In this document: piece by piece, positions 1-11,719 of the stretch | Position numbering within the stretch: the stretch's first letter is position 1 | Layout: each line of letters opens with the position of its first letter | Origin: Epichloe hybrida | Lineage: Eukaryota > Ascomycota > Sordariomycetes > Hypocreales > Clavicipitaceae | Assembly: GCA_019022495.1 (NCBI GenBank) | Contig: JAFEKR010000112.1 | Coordinates: forward strand, 1 to 47,664 | Length of the DNA stretch: 47,664 nucleotides | Reading direction: 5' to 3' | Notes under the pieces: model-generated | The model's database searches: none | What the model saw: the letters and a program-made list of their open reading frames with translations, nothing else | What the model was told of the DNA's origin: nothing | Made by a program: the position numbers and the translations under genes

Positions 1-42
1 TGGTGATGGTGCAGTCTGGTGATGGTGATGGTGATGGTGATG
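1..42. repeat. GGTGAT-type microsatellite
   Basis: The window begins in a run of GGTGAT/GATGGT units. One copy is interrupted by CAGTCT, and about four uninterrupted units follow. It is a simple hexanucleotide (imperfect trinucleotide) repeat and may extend beyond the window's left edge. Confidence 0.8.
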
Positions 43-2442
43 GAGTCCAGTTCGGCTTCGTGGAGGAGAGAAAGAAGGGCGCCGCAAACAGCCTGTACAT
101 ATGTACAGCCTGTACGGAGTACGAGCGAGGGTGTTATCAGGGCCCGAAGATTGTGCTTTTTCCCGGCTAATCCGCACAAGACTTGCCGTTGGGGATTTGG
201 GAATGAGATGGCCGGATTGCATCCCGGGGCTGGCCTTGGCTGCTCAGCTCCTCCAAGAGAATCCATCCCCCGTCCCCCGTCCCTCCCCCCTGGCATTAAC
301 CCAGCCTATCAGCCACGGCTCATTATCGACAAACTAACAAACTACATACATAGCCGCGGACAACGGTGGCGCCAACGGGGCAGACTCAAAGAAGCAACCT
401 GGCACGCGCGTCCAATCAGTACATGTGCGTAATACGGACTGAGCGCAAGACGACTTGGCTTGCGTCCCGTTTCCCGCTTCCCGTTTCCCTGGTCCCTCCT
501 CTCTCCTTCGTCACCGGCCGATCCTGGAACTCTCGGACAGTCGCCCTGTTCGACGTGTGCTTATCTTGAAGTGGACTTCTCCCGAGCCCTTGGTCCCCGA
601 AATTTCTCACTCCCCGGACTTGGCCACCCAGATCCTTGTTTAGTGGATCAACTAGCCGCCAGTAACCACCCTTGTTGAGTTGAATGCTTCAAGTAGGTAT
701 TTTCCCAGACGCAAGGTCATGCTGATAGCTCTATGGATTAACGGACTATACATGTAATATAGCTTGCATTTTTGACTGTCGATTGCTCGTAATCCCCCCC
801 CTTCCCCCTCTGCAGTGACCGCCCCGAGGCGGATCAACTGGTTCGGAGAATGGACTCTCTCGCCTGGATTAGCATATCGACGGCGCGGGGCTCGGCGATT
901 GCTGACATGGAGAACACGGTAGCGTGGAAGCACCAATAGGCATGAAGTTGATCGAGGCTTGCCGAGACCGCCGAGACTGCCGTCTCCAAATAACACGGGC
1001 GATTCGACGCCGGCGACGACCCAAACCCGGCCCTGGACGCGCGTGCGTCTGGCTTTAGATTGTGGGCTGACATGTTCCATGTGTATACGGATCCGTATGC
1101 TTCTACACCTTCCGTTCTTGGCTGTCGAGTCTTGGATGATATTGGTGCACGCGTCCACCACCTTGTCACGCCACGTCTTGGCTCGACGACGACGACGAAC
1201 AAGACCACAAGCTGCAAGCATGATGACCAAGCGCCAACTAGCATGGGAGAGATATCTCATGCAAGGGATTCAAGGATTCAAGCTCCTTATTCCGTGGATT
1301 TGCAGGGGATCTGCATGATTCCCAAACGCAATGGCACCCACCGTCCCAACTTAATCTGTTGACTTCCACCTGCGCTCGAGGCTAGACTCGGACGTGGCAC
1401 TGCACGCGCGGCAAGCCGTTGGAAGGGAAAAGACCAGGGCGAGGGCACCAGTGGTGGTGGGTGCACTTGGTGCGGCAAAACGCGGGCCCCACCCAGCCTT
1501 ATCTTTCTCAACAAGGAGTCTCCATAAAACCCCAGACTTTGACTGCTCAAGTGTCATGTACGGCAGCGGGTGTGTGTAACGTAATGTACGTCCGTACGTG
1601 TTGAATGGGAATTGAACCGGCCTGCGCATAAGCTTATCTACAACGTCGAATGGATGGCCATCCATCCATCTGGTATCCCCCCACTTCTGTCAGTTTCGAT
1701 GTGTCACGTAAATGGGAAACTGCGGGGGATCCAGGGGAGGGGGGGGGAAGAGCTCTGGTCTTCCAAGAACGCGAGCCCAAGACGCTTGTAAATCCGCGAA
1801 GAAGCAACCCCCTGGTTCCCTGCGGAACTGCCGGTGCCATGACTACGCAAAATGGCATTTGTTGTCGCCGCCGGCTGTTAATTACGCAGCGCCTCCGTCT
1901 TCTTCACAAGTTCCCTAATACCATACCCGACGAGTTGGCCCGCCAAAGCGGTGCACTCACTCCATCCACCTCGGCCACCTGGGAAAAGTGCCAGAATTCT
2001 CGACGAGTGGAACTAGATTCTGATTCGCTGGATGTACAGGCTTTCATAGAGTTGTTTGCGGACAATCTGATTCATTCAAAGACGGTTTCCGCCAACAAGT
2101 TGGACGCAACTTGCTGCCGTGTCGCACGCCGGGAATGCGTGGCCTCTATCGTCGTTACGTCAGGCGTCTCTCGACAATCTTTTTTCCTTGTAGGCTTGTA
2201 GTCGACGAAGCCCAGCAAGTAAGTGACATGGAGAGCATGGGCACACCCAGGACTGACCCGGGACTGGAGCACAAGGCCGAGGTTTCCTCTGCTATCAACT
2301 TCTACTGACCAAGTCTTGCAAGACTTGGCATTAACAAGGGCACTCGTTTCGAAAGCAGTCATCACTAAATCTGACATGTGTACACTGAAGGGTACACTGA
2401 AGGGTACACCTGGTTTGAGATAGTCCTGATCCAGGATGGAGC

Positions 2443-2462
2443 TTTTTTTTTTTTTTTTTTTT
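2443..2462. repeat. Homopolymer T20
   Basis: Twenty consecutive T residues. About 30-50 bases upstream (2389-2411) is a short tandem repeat of a 12-base GGGTACACTGAA unit. No target-site duplication or reverse-transcriptase remnant was found, so a retroposon tail is not supported. Confidence 0.8.
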
Positions 2463-3014
2463 GCTAGAATGTGTACGCGATCGCTGTCAATGGATAAAGA
2501 ACAAAGGTATCCGCGACTCCAAGACCTATTGCCCTCACCCCACGTTTGGACACACATCATGCCAGCACCAATTTTGAGTTTCTGCGAGCTGGGCAACCAA
2601 ATTTCCCCCTCCCTTTAACGATTCCAGGAGCCTGGTCCATGTGAATATTCCAATGTAGCGGCAATATTGCCTGCTAAGGAGCGAATTTTAAGCGGCCGGT
2701 GCTTACATATCAGCAATTGTTTCCTTCCTCATTCCTCGTTCCGCTGACACACAAGAGACGGAGGTGGTAATCCTCGTCAAGTTCATGTGCCGAGACGAAA
2801 ATGGTACGTCTTTGGCAACTGGAGTCGCTGAAAGCTACTCAACGTCTTCATAGCTGATACTCGTGCCCAGGGGTATAATACTGCGTGATTCCGCAGAGTT
2901 ATTTTGATGTTGCTGCGCTTGACGCAGCCCTTCCACTCCCCCCGCTATCCCGTTCCTGTTGTCCCGTTGTTTTCTGTCTCAACCTTCCCTCAACACCCTA
3001 CCAAGCCACCGTAT

Positions 3015-3522
3015 TTAGCCCAGAAGAGCGGCTCCGCCAGACTCGACAGCCTCAATTTCCGCCAAATCGATAGGCGCTCGTCGGAATCGGGCAGGCAGTT
3101 CAGAAATGTCGAACAAGACTCCACTAGGAGGGTGAATGGAGCCGAGTTGAGAGCCTGAGGAGCCACCAACACCGGCCTCGGCGCTACCAATGGTTTTCTG
3201 GAGGGGACCGTGCTGCTGAGCATGGTCACGGTAGGAGCTAAAGGAGGCGTGTCGGGCTGCGGACGAGCTGTTGCCGGAAGCTGTGAACGACTCTGGCAAT
3301 TGTCCGGTGGGGGAGGCAGGATGAGGCTTGGGCGTGTGGTCGACAGATGCTAGCAAGAACGGTCAGTACGCTTGTTCCTCAGAGGACGAATAACGCACGC
3401 TACCAGGCCCGAGGTTAGAGGGAGAGATGCTCACAAGGAATTGATCGCGGGCCAATGAATTTGATCAGAGGCGTGCGCTCTGCATGCGCTGCAGCCTGTC
3501 GGAGAGCTCTGGTTGCGAACAT
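3015..3522 (-). CDS. kgd4: 2-oxoglutarate dehydrogenase complex subunit Kgd4 (Ymr31-type, mitochondrial)
   Basis: Two exons on the minus strand: 3522-3435 and 3349-3015, joined across an 86-nt intron with GTGAGC donor and CTAG acceptor. The predicted protein is 140 aa. The N-terminus (MFATRALRQAAAHAERTPLI) is a basic presequence followed by the conserved LIKFIGPRSIP block. After splicing it reads SSVDHTPKPHPASP, then the AQQHGPL segment, a glycine/serine linker, and the family-typical ELPARFRRAPIDLAEIEAVE end. Members were first catalogued as mitoribosomal protein YMR-31/MRPS36 and later shown to tether E3 to the E1-E2 core of the 2-oxoglutarate dehydrogenase complex in the matrix. Length and both ends match the family, and no lesion is visible. 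The start was chosen because it opens the presequence; an upstream in-frame ATG at 3657 lies in poorly coding sequence. Confidence 0.9.
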
Positions 3523-4574
3523 GGCTTTTTCTTCTTTTCTTCCCCGGGTGTACAGCCAACGTGAGATCAGGGTGCGACAGACGCAAATAGGATGATCGAT
3601 GAAGAACCAAAAAAGGCGCTTCTCGCATGCAGTTGACGGCACAGAAAAGAGCCGCATGAAAATGCTGGTTGTGAAGGCCGAGGTGGAAGAAATGGTAAGA
3701 CGGAAGGAAGGTGGGTGAGATGAGCATTCCTGAGGTGGATAAGATGGGGGGATCCATTATGTATAATAATTTTTGATAACGAGAACCGACTGATGGATGT
3801 ACACACCCACTGTAGACACGGAATTTTCAGAAGCAAGCGCGATCCCGTGACGGCACTGCAGGTGCCACCCAGCACTAGCCCACCAGCAGCAGCACGCCCA
3901 GACAGACACTGGCAGACGCTGGCAGACACTGGCGGGGCGATGTTCGTCTTATTTGGGGATCATCGTACCACTGGCTGCATGACGCTGCAAGCCCTGTCAG
4001 CGAGCAGCAAGCAGGCGCCAGCTTGGTGGATCCCAGGGCAGCGCATGTACGGATTACATAATAGCCCATCGATTGGGCAATGAGGGAAATATCGGACCAA
4101 ACTCGACACCCAGAACGCGACAAGCTGGGGAAGATGTGGAGGCGGCCTACCCCCTCTCCGAGTGTCGGAGCACGCACGAAAAAAGCCCGCGGGAATCTAG
4201 CTCGTCACATGCAAAATGGCATTGTGTCGACGCTCTACAGGACCTCGGCAGGTAGACACAACTTACACATGTTCATAAACATCAACAGATGGCACATTCA
4301 TGTTATGCGTAGAGACTATTTTATTCGACATGACATAGCTTACTCGTGTACCAAGTCCTAACTGTTAACAAAATATGAATGAAAAAAAAAACCCCCTCAC
4401 AATGTATTTCATTGGCAATTGGGATGCAGAACGTCCATAAAACTATTACTTAAGAATGCATTGTCTACTTTATACTCATAGGGGGTTTGGCTGCAGAATT
4501 ATGGTGCATGTACGGAGTAATCCCACTCAGTCGCATACCCTCTTACTTGAACCAAATGCTTATGGTTTCCCGTT
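3523..4574. other. Intergenic region between kgd4 and app1
   Basis: No gene is supported. The stretch includes the kgd4 promoter (its left part) and probably the 3' UTR of app1. It contains a 10-bp unit (CAGACACTGG and one variant) repeated three times at 3903-3932, an A10 tract near 4383, and two members of the dispersed TACGGA motif family: GTACGGATTAC at 4047-4057 and TACGGAGTA at 4511-4519. Confidence 0.5.
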
Positions 4575-6229
4575 CTACTGACCCTCTCTGATTGTTTTCT
4601 TCACAATGTCCAAGCATTCCGCCGGGTCTTCAAAAACATGCCAAGCGTGACGCGGGACGTCTTCGAAAGCCTTTTCGAATCTCTCCGGTTCATTCTTTTC
4701 GTCTATGCCAACTTCAGCAACATTGGTGGCCTTTCTTATGAGAATCAGACGAATCCAACCGGGCGAGGTCCGATACCTAAGCCAGTGACAATCAGCTGCT
4801 TGTTCCAGACTTTTTGGGGAAGGGTTTTGATGAGCACATACATTTCACCGTAAGCTTCGGGGTCTGACTGCGTTGAGTCTCCTATCATAATCATCTTTCT
4901 TGCTGGTAACCATCCGTGGATTTTCTTGATCCGGTCAACCTTGTATTCCTCTGTTCTCAACGTCAACGCTGAAAGAAGACCAGCCAGAGTTTTCCAGCTC
5001 GAATCTCGAAGGATGAGAGTTCCCGCAGGATAGTAATGCTTGCGAAATTGCTTCAGGAAAGGATAAAGGTTATAAGGAGACGCGGAGAGATAGAACCACG
5101 CAGTGTCCTGGGGCAAACATGACTTGATTTCAGCATAAAGCTCAGGCATTCCTTTGATCGGGAGTGATGGGTTGATGAAGGTCTCGCGCAGTATTCCAAC
5201 TGGGTCGCTTGTCATCGTAACTTTGATTGTATCATCTACGTCTATGTTCTCATGAGTACCAAGCAGATCACAATTGAAAGAAGAAAATTGCAGGACATGG
5301 GTGTTCCTACCGGATATGATGCCCCATCCATCTTCACCAGCATAGTACGTTTGCATGTCGGTGATACTTCCAGTGCCTGCTCCCAGTTTTGTCGATGTCC
5401 TTATGAGTGAACCCCTTTCACTGCTGGGGAGATTCAGTATGTTTGAGGACAACCCATTTGTGCTGGATGGGCCGAGCTTCAATCTTGCTGACTGCTGAGT
5501 AGCGGTTACGAATCTTGCGGGACGGACATCCCATAGGAACGGGAGAATCCTCTGCTCGACAGTCTTTCGCTCTGCCGCGTCATCTGTCAACCCGATAGCT
5601 TGAACTATGCCCGATACCATGTCCATGAGCTTTTTCTTATCCTCACGCTCAAAAATGGCAGCTACAAACTCAGCTTGCCAGGCCCCCGTGCGGGGAGACT
5701 TGAACGCCGTGTTGTCGAGGAGCCAGACAATTTCATCGTCGGTGACGGGTTTCGCGAAAGGGCGGAATATTCTGAGTCTATTCAACCAGCTGGTGAGTCT
5801 AGGCTGGCCTTGGGCTAAGGGAACCCTTGAGCTTTTGGCCACGGTGAGGTTGGATTCGAACTTCTCGAACTTCTCGAAGTCCTTTTCCTTTCTTGTTCGC
5901 ATCTGCATCGCGCTGGCAAGATTCGAGGGACTGAATTCGTTGTTTGCCATTTTGAAACATCTCACAGCCCGGTACGAGGCCTGTCTTTTTAACATAGATT
6001 TGAGTCCAAGGTCAGATGGTGCGAACATGAAGTTGTTCCCTCGTGTATGTCGGGTGCTGCTTGCTCTTGAGTTCAATGTGTCATAGGTCTGTCTACACGG
6101 CGAGTCTCGTGCACCTGAAGAATGGCTAGGACACACGATGCTGCCTTGGCTGGGGAAGGCTGAGCTTGAAGAGGTTGGTGTCGCTATCAGCCCCTCGTGA
6201 CGACATCTGGCCAAGCGTGACCAGATCAT
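4575..6229 (-). CDS. app1: App1-like phosphatidate phosphatase (DUF2183 family)
   Basis: Three exons on the minus strand: 6229-5311, 5241-4842 and 4776-4575, giving 506 aa. The catalytic DUF2183 domain fills the C-terminal half. After removal of a stop-free 69-nt intron (5310-5242) the protein reads GWGIISDVDDTIKVT, the DxDxT motif of Mg-dependent phosphatidate phosphatases. It continues with INPSLPIKGMPELY, YLSASPYNLYPFL and GDSTQSDPEAYGEMY, and after a second intron (4841-4777, GTATGT donor) with RTSPGWIRLILIRK and the FEKAFEDVPRHAWHVFEDP end typical of the family. Yeast App1 dephosphorylates phosphatidate to diacylglycerol and is linked to cortical actin patches. Filamentous-fungal relatives often have basic N-termini like this one (Arg/Ser-rich, first ~90 residues), so mitochondrial targeting is possible. 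The N-terminal start is uncertain. Confidence 0.85.
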
Positions 6230-7305
6230 GACGCGACCCTAAAAGCTGGGCGATGAGATCACCCGGCTTATACGGAGCATTGCCACCGATCGAACTTTCC
6301 CATCAGGCTCCCAGCAGTTTGCAGTCGTCTTCATTTTTTTGACTTGGCAGCCGCAACGCTGGATAGAAAGCAAACCAAAGTCTTCAGTCTGTCAAGCCTG
6401 CCGATTTTCTGTCCTTCGTTGGAATGCGGGGGAGCAGGCGATCTACGCGCTCTGCGCACTCAACGCCACAGCCGTTCCCGCCAACCTACTAGTGGAAGCT
6501 AGGTTGGCAAATTGTGGTGGTTTGTGTTGATCCATGAGCAATGTCGCTCATTTCCGTGCCATTCATCAGGTATCTCTCAGCATTGGGATCTCTCTGGTTT
6601 GGCTTTGCAGTGCTTCGACTATGGTCTCGCAATTCCGTTTCTACAGAATAAAACCTCTGCAGTATAAATTACCGGTCGATGACTTCGTGCTGGGCCATTG
6701 CTGGCCAGGTGCAGCCCGCCGCTTGTTTTTCGGTATGAAAGCCGCTGTGAAATTCGCGTCCAACGGGTTGGAATTATAGAAGTAACGAAAGTGGTCAAGT
6801 TGGAGCTACAACACGCGGATATGAGGCCATATTGTTAGTGTTTCGGAGAAACGGCCAGATGCGCGGTATTGGTGAGTGTCAATTGAGCTAGTACATGAGC
6901 ACACAGACCCGACCCCCTTGGAATTTTATGGGGCTTGTCAGAACATTCCAGGATTACAACCATGACGCCCAATTTGACACGATGGCTTTGCCACGACCAT
7001 GACAGGCTTTTGATCTCGACATCAACACTGGCTGTCGAGAGTCATTCACGCCATAGAACAACCAGCCTTTTGTTCGTGCTGCACACCTGTGATCCGATAC
7101 CGCGTCCTATTCGTACGACAAGTGGTACCATGGGCCGCCCATAAGCCTGTCGAGTCGCAACATGATTGCCTCGAAGTTGCTTCGGCGAAGAACGAAATTG
7201 TGTCGAGCGAAGCGCATTGCTCGCATCGGATGAACACAACTTGCCACGCCATTTCGAGTTCAGTTGCTACTGTTTTACTCCTGGAGAGCACCGAGGCCCG
7301 CAGAT
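6230..7305. other. Divergent promoter region between app1 and the long acidic gene
   Basis: No gene is supported; the short open frames here lack conserved motifs. The stretch separates two divergently transcribed genes and should contain both promoters. It includes a perfect 9-bp inverted repeat at 6480-6508 (arms GCCAACCTA/TAGGTTGGC, loop 11 nt). Confidence 0.5.
6480..6508. repeat. 9-bp inverted repeat (possible hairpin)
   Basis: Left arm GCCAACCTA at 6480-6488, 11-nt spacer, right arm TAGGTTGGC at 6500-6508, with perfect complementarity. It lies about 250 bp upstream of app1. It could be a dyad transcription-factor site or a chance hairpin. Confidence 0.5.
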
Positions 7306-10300
7306 ATGCTCTCCCATTTGCGCTTTCACCGGAGAGGCACATCAAATCCGTCATCTCCTGTACCAGAACACCAGCAGTCATTCTCGCCGTTAAGCGGTAA
7401 CGAGTCGCCCCAGACCCTGGAATTTGCCTCGCCCCATAACGGAGTCACAAATTTTGCAACTGCATCCCACGCGCCACTTTTACCGCCAATTGCGAGAGTC
7501 GCCTCCTCGGAATCCGATTCGCAGTACGAGATTCCAAGTACGGCTGGCTTGGCTCCCGAAATCCTGCCACAACAGGCACAACGCCTGTCTTACAATGGAG
7601 ATACAGGATTTATTGGAGGGGCTGCTTTACAAAACTATCGTCGGGACGTAGAAGCACAGCAGATGACGACTAGGATCGATATTGCGGATAGGGCAAACAA
7701 TAATCATCTCGAGGACATCTCCCGACACCAAAATCACAACAATCAGGAGGCATCCGCAGAATTCTCTGCAAATGTACAGATTACAAAAATGACATCTTTC
7801 AGTACGCCGACAGATTTGCAGGGCTCTCATTCTTCGAACCTTGGACGACGACCGGCTGTTGCTAGGCTGCCTTCAGAGTCGCCCATGTTGTTATCTAATC
7901 CCCCAGTCGCTGCAAGCCTTGAGACCCAAAGGGGCAAAAAAGGCCTTCCCTTCTTGAAAAACCCAATGTCAACCCTCTTAATGAGAAGGAGGAACAATCA
8001 GAATGCGCCAGATTTGCACCTTCTGCCATTGAATAAGAAAGATGATGCACCAGCGTATGACCCTCGTATAAGAGGGACACGAGTCCACGATTTCAGCGCA
8101 CCGCGCAAATCCCGGGAAGCACATACTACGACTCATTCAGCGACTCAGGTTTTGGTGGACGTAACCTCTGCGGCTGTGAAACAAAGTTTGACAGCATCTT
8201 CCTCTGTCGAAGGGGTTTCATCGGAACCACAGAACAACATTACAAAGTCGCTGAACGAATTTTCAAGGAATCAATCTTCAAGGTCCATAAAAAATGGGGC
8301 ACAGAGTTCATCAAGCAGATCTGTCTACTTCTCAAGCGACCAAGGACATCACGCAGGTGCTGACGTCAATGCAACCTACTCAGGAAAAGATGAGAGAAAC
8401 CCTGTTCCGCGACAAGATGCATCTGATAGCACTGCATGCGAGAGGCCGGAACTCGGCCCTGGGAAGTCGTCATCCGTACGAAGTAGTCGTTCGAGGAATA
8501 TATCTCTTTCGGAAGCTTCGAATGCTGCAATTCCCAAGCACATGAAGAGCACGTCATCCAGGTTTAGCTTCGACATGGCAGGGGCTGCCAAGCAGGAGAA
8601 GCTGCTAGAGGAGCGCCATCGGCAGCGAGAGCTTGAGCGTAAAACAACCGGCGATGATCGCAATAGAGATTCGAGATTCGACGAGTTTGGCGAGGACGCT
8701 TTCGACTACGATGACATGATGGACGATGATGGCCTGGAAGAGAAAATCCCGGGGGTCAACGCAGACCTCGAAGATGAAGACTTCCCAGGACTCGGTGCTC
8801 TCGGTGTTGAAATTGACCCTGACAACGACCAAGAGAATTTTGCGGGTTTTGTGTTTCAGCGCTCAGATCCGTCGTCTACTTTGGCAAGTCCTTATAGCGC
8901 TGGCGTGAAGATGACTCCCCGAGACGGTGATGGCAATGTGATTGGATTTGCGATGTCCGAGGATACTCCTGGAACTTTGACATGCCCAATACCATCTCAC
9001 ACTCGCGGTTCGAATCGAATCGATAGTGGCGAGGATAGTGTCCCTGATTCGGGCATGCATGACTCTAATATAATCCCTCTCCCTCAACTTCATAATGAAG
9101 ACGATCTATATTACGATGATGGCATGATTGGTCTTGAAGAGGACATTCCAGAAAATAATACGGCCTCACGAGAGACCAATGGACAACCTTTTGACGAATC
9201 CATATTTGATGTCGACGATACCGATCAGTTCGGACGTCCTGTTCCCGGAGCCTTTCAACAAGCTCAGTCTTTGCGGCGGGCAACACAAGACACTAGCTTG
9301 AAGCGGGAGTCTGGTTTAACTTCACGCACGTCTGCCCCTTCAGCGGCCTCAAGCCCCACCACACACACATCCATAAGCGCGGATGATACGAGACGTGAAG
9401 GGCACCAAAATCTACCCATAGAACCAGATGACGCAAGCCGTTTGCCGGACGCACAATCTCTCAATGACGGGGATAAGTCTGTTGCTGCCTATCAGGCGGC
9501 TTTAGCTGCTGCTGCTCACAGAGCGGTCGCCACTGGGAAACTTCAGCGGAGTTCTTCGCCGTCCTCAGCAACTTTCCGCATAGAAGACGACCATGCCCTT
9601 GCGGTTGATGAAGATGAAGAACTTCATGGTTACGATGAGGTGGACGATGATTTTGATTTTGGTGATGATGCCATCATCGCAGAGGCAAATGCAAGTGCAC
9701 TGGCCAATGACTCAGACGGATGGTATGGCCAGGAGTTTGGATTCTATTCTGCACCACCTGGCTCACAAGCTGCATCGCACGCTGCCGTTTCAGCTAGCCT
9801 CAAGGACTATGAATACGCCAATGGCGGCTTTTTCGGCCCTGGAGGCATGGATGGACTAAATCGAAGCACCAGTGGCAGGATGGTCTCCCGCGAGCCCAAT
9901 CTGACCCCTATCACAGAGAGATCCGAATACTCCAATCGGAATTCGCTAATGAGCTTGGGATATCCGCCTTTTAGCGCGTCGACCCCTATCGTACAAAGTC
10001 CGGGACTCGCTCAACTGGCAATGAAGGCTGATACTCGGGACGATCAGATGACACTATCAGCACTTCTTCGGCTACGCTCCAAAGCTTGGGGTGGTTCACA
10101 AGCGAGCCTCGCTTCCAGTCGCGAAGGATCTCCGCGTTCCGAACGCGGTGACATTGCCAGCTTGTCTTGGTCAGCCAATTCTCTTGGGGTCGTCGGCCAA
10201 ACCAACCACAGTCACAGCCGAAAGCCCTCGACATGTCTGGCTATAAGCCATGATGATGCTGAATCCGACGGCGCAAGTGCTTCAGGAAGTCCTACAATCA

Positions 10301-10610
10301 CCATGGCCAATACAGGCTTCGAAATTCGGCAGCAGACATCAATTCCCGAGGAGGGCACGACGCAAACCTTGGTTAGTGATGGCAACAATGAGTCATATGG
10401 ACTTGTCCTGGGGCCTCACGAAATTGTTGGAGCTCGTTTAATGGTCTCCCAGTCAGAGGTCACCGTCATAAAAGTTCGGTTGACAGTGTGTCATACTTTC
10501 AAGAGGAGAACAGCGGGGAGACACGATGGGTGCTTGAAAGACGCCGCACAGCAGAGTCTGGTGAAGTAGAAGTCCTCGATCGCGAAGTTATCGAAGGAAG
10601 AAGAATATGA
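7306..10610 (+). CDS. Conserved fungal protein of unknown function, acidic and Ser-rich
   Basis: A single open frame of over 3 kb, probably starting at the ATG at 7306 (MLSHLRFHRRGTSNP) rather than 7264. I recognise no enzymatic domain. The protein is largely low-complexity: a basic N-terminal region, Ser/Thr-rich stretches, a short Glu/Arg helix near residue 430, then acidic blocks (EFGEDAFDYDDMMDDDG, EDEELHGYDEVDDDFDFGDD) alternating with ordered-looking motifs (FPGLGALGVEIDPD, NFAGFVFQRSDP, NVIGFAMSEDTPG). This suggests a disordered regulatory or scaffold protein. The 3' end needs a frame change: the open frame would end at 10569, but the adjacent frame carries a convincingly coding tail (KSSVDSVSYFQEE, TRWVLERRRTAESGE) ending at 10610. 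A 77-nt intron 10376-10452 (GTGATG donor, CCCAG acceptor) would restore the frame; a small indel is the alternative. No function is claimed. Confidence 0.75.
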
Positions 10611-11719
10611 CGAAAACTGCCAAGTTAGGTGATCTCGTTGACCGAGGTGGAGTCGGACTCTTGTTTCTTCTCATGCCTTGAGATACAAGGCTTGGAAGAA
10701 AAGGAACGTCGAATATCTCTGCGCTACAGAGACGGCAAACGAATTGGGGCATTGCGCTGTTCACAGCCACATTAAATGAGTTTTCAAAGATGATATGTAT
10801 ATTGGCGTACATGTTCCCTGGACTATCCAAGGTTATAGTGAGGTTTCTCACTCAGACAAAAAAAAAAAGAAAAAAGGAAAAAAAGAAACACCTGAATCCC
10901 TCGGCAAGCTGTCTGGCGCCGCTTGCCTCGCTCTACAACACCCGATATTTGGCATGTCCCTCCGTCCCACTGATGGTTCATGAATCGTTGGAATGAATGG
11001 AGCACACACGAGGGAAGCAAGTTCAGCAAGTTTGGCTACCTGACTGTGACACTCACTCACTAGTCGATATATCCCAATTGGCCATTTGTTGAAGAGCTGT
11101 GCTACCTCACTTGTCACTTGTAAGCCAAAACAATCGGCAGGATGACGACATTGGCAAGCCACTATTGCAACGTCGGAACTTATCCAACTCCGGGTCCTCT
11201 ATTGTCAAAGGCTGGAAAGCCCCTAAGCGACAGGATTCTCATCCAGCGAGCACGCGCAGATTCGAGTAGCTTTCCTTGGAATGGCGGAACCGTCTGGTGT
11301 TAGCAACAAGGGTAGAGAAACCGCCCAACGGATTCCACAGACGACGATTCGTCAAGGTCGCCGACAGAAGAGGCTGCACGGCAAGCCCGCACGCACTCCC
11401 TGCGGCGTCGCCGCGATTTGAGTGGCCGTCGTTTGTTTCTGCCTGCTCTTGGTTGCACAAAGCCTCTGAGGGACCGGCTCATTCAATAGGCGCAATGAAC
11501 ACACGGTCAATTCATGGCACCTCTGTCGCCAGCCTGTGTTCGCCAAAGTGATATTAACGTCTCAAAAACGACTTGGGGGCGGACTTGTGCTGAATTTACC
11601 AACCTTGCCGCATATGCAAAATACAAACACGGTTCGCTGTTTGAATCGCCATCTTTCTATCCCGCACGAATAGTGTCAGCTCAATTCGACGTACGTGCAG
11701 TATCTATTGCCTTTCGACA
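10611..11719. other. Intergenic region, A-rich tract and MFS promoter
   Basis: No gene recognised. Contains an A/G-rich low-complexity tract (about 10858-10889) and the upstream region of the MFS gene that starts at 11720. Open frames on both strands are short and lack motifs. Confidence 0.5.

Larger units (their letters stand above)
1..3014. other. Gene-poor region with simple repeats
   Basis: I see no convincing gene here. Open frames exist on both strands (for example minus 1260-652), but they are Arg/Ser-rich, lack recognisable motifs and overlap one another. The region contains a GGTGAT microsatellite (about 1-42), a perfect palindrome at 93-108, short GGGTACACTGAA repeats at 2389-2411, and a T20 run at 2443-2462. 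It may hold the promoter or UTR of genes outside the window, or a non-coding transcript; nothing in the sequence proves either. Confidence 0.5.

Noticed and set aside
652..1260. 202-codon open frame on the minus strand
   Set aside because: Arg-rich, no conserved motif, overlapped by other frames in a GC-rich stretch; no splice or promoter context favours it.
2443..2462. Poly-T as retroposon tail
   Set aside because: No target-site duplication, reverse transcriptase or element body adjoining it.
5600..6086. Plus-strand frame of 159 codons opposite app1
   Set aside because: Antisense shadow of the app1 coding exon.
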